From the NCBI GenBank assembly GCA_965278985.1, contig OZ257131.1:620001-684000 (forward strand): DNA of 64,000 nt, given 5' to 3'. The notes beneath the pieces were generated by a model, which saw only the letters and a list, made by a program, of their open reading frames with translations, searched no databases and was not told the origin of the DNA. This stretch comes from CAISIP01 sp965278985. Lineage in GTDB: Bacteria > Pseudomonadota > Gammaproteobacteria > Burkholderiales > Burkholderiaceae_C. The first letter of the stretch is position 1. Each line of letters begins with the position of its first letter. Positions 58,605-64,000 of this stretch are shown here, one piece after another. The position numbers were made by a program, and so were the translations under genes.

Positions 58605-59592
58605 CAGCTTGCGGCGCGGTGTAGGGGCCGCCATCCACGCCTGCGGCGTGGTAACCCTTGGCGCCCACCACGCGCGCCAGCGGCCCGCGCCAGTCGCCCT
58701 CTGCCTCCAGGCGCGCCAGTACGGTGTGGAAGTCGTCGCGCGGTTGCCAGCCCAGGCGCTCGCGGGCGCGCTGGTTCACGTAGACGCGGTCGATGCCGGG
58801 GAACATGCGCCAGCCGCGCTGCGCAAAAGCGGCGCGGTACGCGGGGGCGTGGCGTTCCAGCACGGTACCCGCATCGTTGCGCAACTGCACGAGCTCCTGC
58901 TGCGAAAACGGCGTGGTCGCGCTGACGATGAAGCGGTCGAAGCCCAGAGCATTCGCGCGCTCGATGGCCGCCAGGTGTGCACTGACCACGTCTTCGATGG
59001 CCACGCGGCGGTACAGGAACTCGTTGAGCTTGGCATTCGCATCCACGTACTCGGCGCGCACGTCGTCGAGGTCGTCGCCCTCGGGAAAGAAGCGCGAGGT
59101 GCGCAGCACCAGGCAGGGCAGGCCGTGCAGGCGGTGGAACAGCTCGCACAGGTCTTCGGCTGCGACCTTGGTCACGCCATAGATGTTCTTGGGCACGGGC
59201 TGCACGTCTTCGGTGATCCAGGCCGCCGGCTGCTGTGGCGATGGCGACAACGCGCGGCCGAACGTGCTGGTGGTGCTGGTGTAGACGAAGGCGCGCAGCT
59301 TGGCACGCACGGCCGCCTCCAGCAGCTGCAGCGTTCCCGTTATGTTGGTGTTTATGAAATCCTGCCGCGTATGCGAGTGCACATGCGGCTTGTGCAGCGT
59401 GGCGGTGTGCAGCACGGCGTCGACGCCTTCCATGGCGTTCGCCACGAAGGCCGGGTCGGCGATGTCGCCCACGTGGTCGGTGAAGGGCGAGGGCAAGAGG
59501 TCGATGCCCACGGCCTGGTGCGGGCCGTCGCGCAGCGTGCGCATAAGGGCTTCACCGAGGTGGCCGGTGCTGCCGGTGACGAGGATACGCAT
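58597..59592 (-). CDS. NAD-dependent epimerase/dehydratase family protein
   Basis: A 331-residue short-chain-dehydrogenase-fold enzyme. N-terminal NAD motif ILVTGSTGHLGEALM (residues 3-17), LHTATLHKPHVHSHT, catalytic pattern with Ser/Thr in VYTSTTSTFG and YGVTK (about residue 140, the YxxxK), and SRFFPEGDD later. Such proteins act on nucleotide sugars or related carbonyl compounds; the substrate is not predictable. ATG 59592 is 2 bp after the thioesterase stop (a GTG at 59598 would overlap it). No sugar-nucleotide genes are nearby. Confidence 0.88.
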   Translation of the reverse strand: MRILVTGSTGHLGEALMRTLRDGPHQAVGIDLLPSPFTDHVGDIADPAFVANAMEGVDAVLHTATLHKPHVHSHTRQDFINTNITGTLQLLEAAVRAKLRAFVYTSTTSTFGRALSPSPQQPAAWITEDVQPVPKNIYGVTKVAAEDLCELFHRLHGLPCLVLRTSRFFPEGDDLDDVRAEYVDANAKLNEFLYRRVAIEDVVSAHLAAIERANALGFDRFIVSATTPFSQQELVQLRNDAGTVLERHAPAYRAAFAQRGWRMFPGIDRVYVNQRARERLGWQPRDDFHTVLARLEAEGDWRGPLARVVGAKGYHAAGVDGGPYTAPQAAP

Positions 59593-59594
59593 GC

Positions 59595-60086
59595 TCACGC
59601 TTCCACCGAAGGGGCGCGCAAAGCGGCGAAACGCGCCTCCATCTCACGGCGCATCTGCTTGCGCAACACCGCGGCGGCATGGCGGCGGTGCTCATCGGGT
59701 GTGGTGGGCACCCAGGGCGTCACAGCCACGGATTTGTGGTCATCGTCCACGGCCACCATCGTGAAGAAGCAGCTGTTGACATGGCGCACGCTGTGCCGGC
59801 GGATGTCCTCCGCCACCACCTTGATGCCAATCTCCATCGACGAGGTGCCGGTGTGGTTGACCGAGGCCAGGAAGGTCACGAGGTCACCGACCTGGATGGG
59901 CTGGCGGAACACCACCTGGTCCACCGTCAGCGTGACCACGTAGCGGCCGGCGTAGCGGCTGGCGCAGGCGTAGGCCACCTGGTCCAGAAGCTTGAGCAGG
60001 TGGCCGCCGTGCACGTTGCCGGAGAAGTTGGCGGTGTCCGGTGTCATCAACACCGTCATCGAGAGCTGGTGGGTGGGCAGGTCCAT
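59595..60086 (-). CDS. Acyl-CoA thioesterase, hot-dog fold (YciA/ACOT type)
   Basis: A 163-residue hot-dog protein. MTVLMTPDTANFSGNVHGG (about residues 10-28) is the family opening, with the catalytic Asn/His region NVHGGHLLKLLDQVAY, and TGTSSMEIGIKV; the C-terminus is charged (KQMRREMEARFA). Acts on acyl-CoA esters; chain length unknown. ATG 60086 is followed by MDLPTHQLSM. It is cotranscribed with the epimerase, spaced 2 bp. Confidence 0.88.
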   Translation of the reverse strand: MDLPTHQLSMTVLMTPDTANFSGNVHGGHLLKLLDQVAYACASRYAGRYVVTLTVDQVVFRQPIQVGDLVTFLASVNHTGTSSMEIGIKVVAEDIRRHSVRHVNSCFFTMVAVDDDHKSVAVTPWVPTTPDEHRRHAAAVLRKQMRREMEARFAALRAPSVEA

Positions 60087-60197
60087 GGCAGGTTTCCACG
60101 AAGTCGCCAGCCAGGGAGCGGCCGACGCTGCGCCGCAGTGTAGGGGCGCTACCGCACCGCCATCGTCGCGCCACATCGCCATGGTGCGGTGTGCCAG

Positions 60198-60596
60198 TCA
60201 TGCGCACCAGTTTTCGACGGTCAACCCCTTGACGCGCCCGAAATCCTTCACATTGTTGGTCACGATGGTGGCGCCCATCGTCCGCGCATGCGCCGCGATC
60301 ATGAGGTCGGCTGCCCCCGGTTGGGCGCCGCGCTTCTTGAGGTCCCAGCGGATCTCGGCATAGTGATCGGCAGCTTCCTGCGGCCAATCGAGCACCGCCA
60401 GGTGCAGTGCCAAGGCGTCCAGAACAGCCTGGTTCTGCTTGCGTTTTGCAGAGGCGGAAGCCTGCACGCCGTAGCGCAACTCGGCAAAGGTCACGGCCGA
60501 CATGAACTGCTGTTGCAGGGGAACGGCTTGTACACGCGTTGCCAGCACAGGGGACTCACCCCGCATCAGAAAGATGCAGGTGTCGGTGTCCAGCAT
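60198..60596 (-). CDS. vapC: PIN-domain toxin, VapC type (system 2)
   Basis: A 132-residue PIN ribonuclease beginning MLDTDTCIFLMRGES, with Asp3 as the first metal ligand and Glu in SAVTFAELRYGV (about residue 43), then AADLMIAAHARTMGATIVTNNVKDF (seen as ATIVTNNVKDF). This group cleaves initiator tRNA anticodon in enterics; the target here is inferred. ATG 60596 is used; an in-frame GTG at 60602 would add two residues. It follows vapB by 14 bp. Confidence 0.88.
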   Translation of the reverse strand: MLDTDTCIFLMRGESPVLATRVQAVPLQQQFMSAVTFAELRYGVQASASAKRKQNQAVLDALALHLAVLDWPQEAADHYAEIRWDLKKRGAQPGAADLMIAAHARTMGATIVTNNVKDFGRVKGLTVENWCA

Positions 60597-60610
60597 GTAC
60601 ACCGGAGGGG

Positions 60611-60868
60611 TCAAAACCTGCGCTCCTGGACTGGCATGCGCTCCTTGTCCACCATGAAATCCGGCGATGCCCGGAGCCCCGAGGTGAAGAACCCGGTCCA
60701 ATCGCTGGGGCGCGGCGTCAGGACGACGCTTTCACCCTCGCGGCGGATGAACACCTCGCGCACGGACTCCGGGAACCGGAAATCCAGCGGCATGGTGACC
60801 GTCTGGGATCGGTTGTTCCAGCCTACACGGGCGGTGGGCCTGGGATCGGAGGTGTGATGTTCTGCCAT
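60611..60868 (-). CDS. vapB: VapB-type (AbrB-like) antitoxin (system 2)
   Basis: An 85-residue antitoxin with a swapped-hairpin AbrB/VapB DNA-binding domain: VTMPLDFRFPESVREVFIRR and SVVLTPRPSDWTGFF in the middle, then a C-terminal toxin-binding tail (KERMPVQERRF). ATG 60868 is used; a TTG at 60874 is a less likely start. A palindrome AACGT-G-ACGTT lies 18-28 bp upstream at the end of the Bug receptor gene. Confidence 0.83.
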   Translation of the reverse strand: MAEHHTSDPRPTARVGWNNRSQTVTMPLDFRFPESVREVFIRREGESVVLTPRPSDWTGFFTSGLRASPDFMVDKERMPVQERRF

Positions 60869-60885
60869 GTACAAGAGTATATGGC

Positions 60886-60896
60886 AACGTGACGTT
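60886..60896. promoter_or_regulatory. Palindrome upstream of vapBC-2
   Basis: AACGT-G-ACGTT is a perfect 11-bp dyad 18-28 bp before vapB (ATG 60868), touching the stop codon of the Bug receptor gene. A TATACT hexamer (minus strand, 60877-60882) lies between it and the start and is a -10 candidate. Likely operator for VapBC autoregulation, by position. Confidence 0.45.
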
Positions 60897-61894
60897 CATT
60901 GCGGCTCCAGCCCCACATTCTTCACCAGCGCAGCGTATTTGGCCAGCTCGCTGCGAAAGGCCGTCTGCGCCTCTTCCGTGCTGCTCACCTTGATGGTGTT
61001 GCCCTGCTTGGCCATGGCCTCTTTCACGGCCGCATCGTCGAATGCCGCCACCACGGCGTCGTGCGCCTTCTTCACGTTGACGGCGCTCAGGCCCTTGGGC
61101 CCGAGCACTGCGAACCAGGCTTCCACGGCAAAGTTCGTCAGGCCCTGTTCGGCGAAGGTGGCGATCTCGGGTGCGGCGGGTGTGCGCTGCGGTGCCAGCG
61201 TGCCGATGGCGCGCAGCGCGCCGCTCTTGATGTGCTGCTGCACACTGGGCAGCGCAGCCGTGCCGAACTCGACCTGGCCGCCCAGCAGGTCCGTGACCAT
61301 GGGGCCCACGCCCTTGTAGGGGATGTGGCGGGCCTTGGCACCTGCGGCGTCCAGGTACAGCTCAGTGGCCAGGTGCAGGATCGTGCCGTTGCCGCCCGAG
61401 GCGAAGTTGAGCTCGCCCGGCTTGCTCTTGAGCAGCGCGATGAACTCGGCACTGTTGGTGGCCGGCACCTTGGCCGGGTTGACGACCATCACCATGGGCG
61501 TGGCGCCCACGATGGCGATGGGCGTGAAGTCGCCCGGCATGTCGATGGGCAGCGACTTCAGCACGCTGGGGAAGATGACGACGTTGTTGGACACCATGGC
61601 CAGCGTGCGTCCGTCCGGTGCGGAGCGGGCCAGCGCCTGCAGGCCCACGACACCACCGGCGCCGGGCTGGTTGTCGACGATGACGGACGCACCCAGCGCC
61701 TTGCCCAGGGCGGCCTGGGCGGCACGTGTGATCGCGTCCACGCCCGAGCCGGTGGCGTTGGGCAGGATGAACTTCACGACGTTGTCCTGCGCGTGCGCAA
61801 AGCCGGGCAGCATGCAGCCCAGGGCTGCGGCGGCCACGCTGCCAAGGCAGGCGCGGCGCGACAGGGCGAAGGAATGGGAGTGGGTGGATCGCAT
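60896..61894 (-). CDS. Bug family substrate-binding protein (tripartite tricarboxylate type)
   Basis: A 332-residue periplasmic receptor. Signal peptide residues 1-29 ends GFAHAQ (with RRACLG before the hydrophobic core). The mature protein has the Bug landmarks: VDAITRAAQAALGKALG, VIVDNQPGAGGVVGLQAL (about residues 63-80), VAKVP...FASGGNGTILHLAT, and HIPYKGVGPMVTDLLGGQ. AAGGAG lies 8 nt before ATG 61894 and decides the start (a longer start at 61912 is possible). Bug proteins bind carboxylates, amides or vitamins and often work with a TctAB transporter elsewhere. It follows the CoA transferase by 50 bp. Confidence 0.93.
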   Translation of the reverse strand: MRSTHSHSFALSRRACLGSVAAAALGCMLPGFAHAQDNVVKFILPNATGSGVDAITRAAQAALGKALGASVIVDNQPGAGGVVGLQALARSAPDGRTLAMVSNNVVIFPSVLKSLPIDMPGDFTPIAIVGATPMVMVVNPAKVPATNSAEFIALLKSKPGELNFASGGNGTILHLATELYLDAAGAKARHIPYKGVGPMVTDLLGGQVEFGTAALPSVQQHIKSGALRAIGTLAPQRTPAAPEIATFAEQGLTNFAVEAWFAVLGPKGLSAVNVKKAHDAVVAAFDDAAVKEAMAKQGNTIKVSSTEEAQTAFRSELAKYAALVKNVGLEPQ

Positions 61895-61944
61895 GGTGTG
61901 TGTCTCCTTCATGTTGCAAAGCGGGGAATAGGCTCCCGGGGCCG

Positions 61945-63144
61945 TCAACTGATGATCGCGCGCTCCCGCAGGTCGTCGATCTGCGTGCCACTGTAGCCGG
62001 CCGCGGCCAACAGCTCGCGGCTGTGTTCACCGAGCCGGGGCGGGTGCTGGCGCACGCCCAGCCGGCTGCCGTCCATCGTGAACGGGAACAACGTGGTCTT
62101 CACCTGCTGGCCGGCCTTGTCGCCATCGGGCAGCGTCACGTCGGCCAGGCCACCGGTGGCCAGCAGGTGTTCGTCCTCCAGCAGGTCTTCGGGCCGGCGG
62201 ATGGGGGCGAAAGGCAGGCCGGCCTTTTCCATCGTGGCCGAGAGCTCGGCCGCGCTGCGGTGGGCCAGGCGTTCGCGCAGCGTGGCCAGCAGGCGCGGGC
62301 GCTGCTGCACGCGCTGGTTGTTGGTGGCCAGGCTGGCCTCGGCGCCCAGGTCGGCAAAACCCAGCACCTCGCAGAACACGCGCCACTGCGGATCGCTGAC
62401 CGCGGCGAGGAAGATCTGCTCGCCGTCCTTGACCGTGAACACGTCGTAGACCGCCCAGGGGTTGTCGCGCGCCGGCATGGGTTGGGGTGCCACGCCCGTC
62501 ATCGCGAACTGCAGCATGTGCTGGCCCATGAGGAACACGTTGTTCTCGTACAGGGCCGACTGCACCTCCATGCCCTTGCCCGTGATGCCGCGCTGGATCA
62601 GCGCTCCCAGCGTGCCGATGGCGCCGAAGAGCCCGCCCATGATGTCGTTGACGCTGGTGCCGGCACGCAGCGGGTCGCCAGGCCGGCCCGTCATATAAGC
62701 CAGGCCGCCCATCATCTGCACCACCTCGTCCAGGGCCGTGCGGTGGTCGTAAGGGCCCGGCAGGAAACCCTTGTGGCTCGCGTAGATCAGGCGCGGATCG
62801 TGCTGGCTGAGGGCTGCGTAGTCCAGGCCGTACTTGGCCATGGTGCCGGGCTTGAAGTTCTCGGCCACCACGTCGGCCGTGGCGCACAGGCGGCGCGCCA
62901 CCTCGGCACCCTCAGCCTGGTGCAGGTCGATACCGATGCTTTTCTTGTTGCGGTTGAACATCGGGAAGAAGCCCGAGCCCGCACCCAGCAGGCGGCGCGT
63001 GCGGTCGCCGTCGAGGGGTTCGATCTTGATGACCTCGGCGCCCAGGTCGGCCAGCACCATGCCGCAGGTGGGGCCCATGACCATGTGGGTGAACTCAATG
63101 ACGCGCAGGCCGTTCAGGGGCTGGGGCGTGTTGTCGGTATTCAT
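61945..63144 (-). CDS. CaiB/BaiF family CoA transferase (class III)
   Basis: A 399-residue family III CoA transferase. N-terminal GLRVIEFTHMVMGPTCGMVL (about residues 12-31) and LGAEVIKIEPLDGDRTR, then FNRNKKSIGIDL with the following DVVAENFKPGTMAKYGLDY, where the catalytic Asp of formyl-CoA transferases is expected near residues 160-170. It transfers CoA between carboxylic acids, for example succinyl-CoA and a dicarboxylate. ATG 63144 overlaps the lyase stop by 4 bp. It lies between the Bug receptor and an HMG-CoA lyase-like gene, so it may activate an imported branched dicarboxylate. Confidence 0.9.
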   Translation of the reverse strand: MNTDNTPQPLNGLRVIEFTHMVMGPTCGMVLADLGAEVIKIEPLDGDRTRRLLGAGSGFFPMFNRNKKSIGIDLHQAEGAEVARRLCATADVVAENFKPGTMAKYGLDYAALSQHDPRLIYASHKGFLPGPYDHRTALDEVVQMMGGLAYMTGRPGDPLRAGTSVNDIMGGLFGAIGTLGALIQRGITGKGMEVQSALYENNVFLMGQHMLQFAMTGVAPQPMPARDNPWAVYDVFTVKDGEQIFLAAVSDPQWRVFCEVLGFADLGAEASLATNNQRVQQRPRLLATLRERLAHRSAAELSATMEKAGLPFAPIRRPEDLLEDEHLLATGGLADVTLPDGDKAGQQVKTTLFPFTMDGSRLGVRQHPPRLGEHSRELLAAAGYSGTQIDDLRERAIIS

Positions 63145-64000
63145 GCTGCGGCACCTTCCGTGCGCATCGTCTTGGGCAGGCCGGCGCGCCACAGGCTGCC
63201 GTGCAGGGTCTCGCCTTCCAGCCAGCCGGCCAGCTTGGCGCGCAGCACCAGCAGCGCGTCGAAGTCCACACCGGTCTGCACGCCCATGCTCTCCAGCAGG
63301 TACGCCAGGTCTTCAGTGGCGACATTGCCGCTCGCGCCCGGCGCATGCGGGCAGCCGCCGATGCCACCCAGGCAGGCGTCGAGGCGGCGCATGCCCATCT
63401 GCAGCGCCGCGTAACAGTTCGCCAGCCCCAGGCCGCGGGTGTCGTGGAAATGCGCCGTGTCCAGGCGCTCGCCCGCAACGCGCAGCACCTTCTCCAACAG
63501 GCGCGAGACGGCCTGCGGGTCCGCATACCCCACCGTGTCGGCCAGGCTCACGCGCTCCGCGCCGGCGTCGAGCACGGCCTGCACGAGGCGCAACACTTCG
63601 TCTTCTTCCACGCGGCCCTGGATCGTGCAACCGAAGGCGGTGCTGATGCCCACCTCCAGCCGCGTACCGGAACCGGCGGCATCCCGCGCTGCACGGATGC
63701 GGGCGATCTCCGCCACCACCTCGTCCGGTGTCTTGCGCAGGTTCGCCAGGCTGTGGGCGTGGCTCGCCGAGAGCGGCAGCAGCATCCAGTGCGCTTCCTC
63801 GGCGATGGCGCGTTCGGCCCCACGCAGGTTGGGCACCAGCACCGAGGCCACGGCGCCGGGCAGGGTCTTGGCGAAGGCCAGCACCTCGGGCGTGTCGGCG
63901 AGCTGCGGCATGAGCCGCGCGGGCACGAAGGAGCCGACTTCGAACTCGCGTTGTCCTGCCGCGTGGGCCTCACGCAGCCAGGCGCACTTGGTCGCGGTGG
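63141..64000 (-). CDS. Hydroxymethylglutaryl-CoA lyase-like enzyme (5' partial)
   Basis: The frame is open across the right edge, so the N-terminal start and the first TIM-barrel strands (usually with the Arg of the active site) lie outside; about 286 codons are visible. The visible part matches the HMGL-like family: FEVGSFVPARLMPQLADT near the visible start, ERVSLADTVGYADPQAV (metal-site strand), the His-x-His-Asp HFHDTRGLGLANCYAAL, and the signature loop GGIGGCPHAPGASGNVATEDL, with the reactive Cys. The family cleaves HMG-CoA or related 3-hydroxy-acyl-CoAs to acetyl-CoA. It overlaps the CoA transferase by 4 bp, so the genes form one operon. Confidence 0.9.
   Translation of the reverse strand, partial: TATKCAWLREAHAAGQREFEVGSFVPARLMPQLADTPEVLAFAKTLPGAVASVLVPNLRGAERAIAEEAHWMLLPLSASHAHSLANLRKTPDEVVAEIARIRAARDAAGSGTRLEVGISTAFGCTIQGRVEEDEVLRLVQAVLDAGAERVSLADTVGYADPQAVSRLLEKVLRVAGERLDTAHFHDTRGLGLANCYAALQMGMRRLDACLGGIGGCPHAPGASGNVATEDLAYLLESMGVQTGVDFDALLVLRAKLAGWLEGETLHGSLWRAGLPKTMRTEGAAA

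Noticed and set aside
60597..60701. Longer N-terminus for vapC-2
   Set aside because: It would overlap vapB entirely in another frame; MLDTDTC is the family start.

Overview
The window is a high-GC, gene-dense stretch of a betaproteobacterial chromosome, most likely Burkholderiales and probably Comamonadaceae. The pointers are: a Bug-type periplasmic receptor beside a CoA transferase; a BPSS1780-type membrane protein; polA next to a DUF2782-like gene and a type II homoserine kinase (thrB); a rib operon carrying the ribBX variant and ending in nusB; and Comamonadaceae-style intergenic repeats. No rRNA, tRNA, CRISPR array, insertion sequence or prophage was recognised. Most unlisted long open frames are GC-rich shadows of real genes.

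Layout. 1-9274 (+): a tightly overlapped block with a FAD oxidoreductase (cut by the left edge), a PLP decarboxylase, an M81 (MlrC-like) metallopeptidase and a five-gene Dpp-type peptide ABC importer; a 16-codon Cys-rich reading frame sits between the receptor and the first permease. 9518-10495 (-): guaC with a terminator-like hairpin in its leader. 10690-13092 (+): uvrD. 13111-16139 (-): FecR-domain protein, BPSS1780 membrane protein, thrB, DUF2782-like protein. 16244-19105 (+): polA. 19116-20375 (-): diguanylate cyclase. 20676-21545 (+): ZIP metal transporter. 21564-25193 (-): RluA-type pseudouridine synthase, trmB, gluQ and a renalase-like FAD enzyme. 25240-29091: a LysR regulator divergent from pirin, doxX, a WrbA-like flavoprotein and a second pirin. 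29093-30711 (-): YCII/DGPF protein and an ECF42-like sigma factor. 30896-34417 (+): dnaE.

34433-46891 (-): vapBC, a ThDP enzyme, tolA/R/Q and ybgC, a class I aminotransferase, nusB, ribH, ribBX, ribE, an O-antigen ligase/PglL-like glycosyltransferase with a TPR-like tail, and ribD. 47031-54296 (+): minor pilin operon pilV-pilW-pilX-pilY1-pilE-fimT, visibly less GC-rich than its surroundings. 54387-58289 (-): branched-chain amino-acid type ABC importer with fused LivH-LivM permease. 58597-64000 (-): epimerase, hot-dog thioesterase, second vapBC, Bug receptor, CaiB-type CoA transferase and an HMG-CoA-lyase-like enzyme cut by the right edge.

How the genes work together. The first block looks like uptake plus breakdown of a peptide or amino compound. 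The LysR-pirin block looks like a redox or quinone-stress module. The rib block makes FMN/FAD precursors but also encodes a candidate pilin glycosyltransferase next to the minor-pilin operon. The last block looks like uptake, CoA activation and lyase cleavage of a branched dicarboxylate. A recurrent regulatory theme is a -10-like hexamer placed exactly 6 nt before the start codon (uvrD, polA, dnaE, pilV, first vapB), which predicts leaderless mRNAs.
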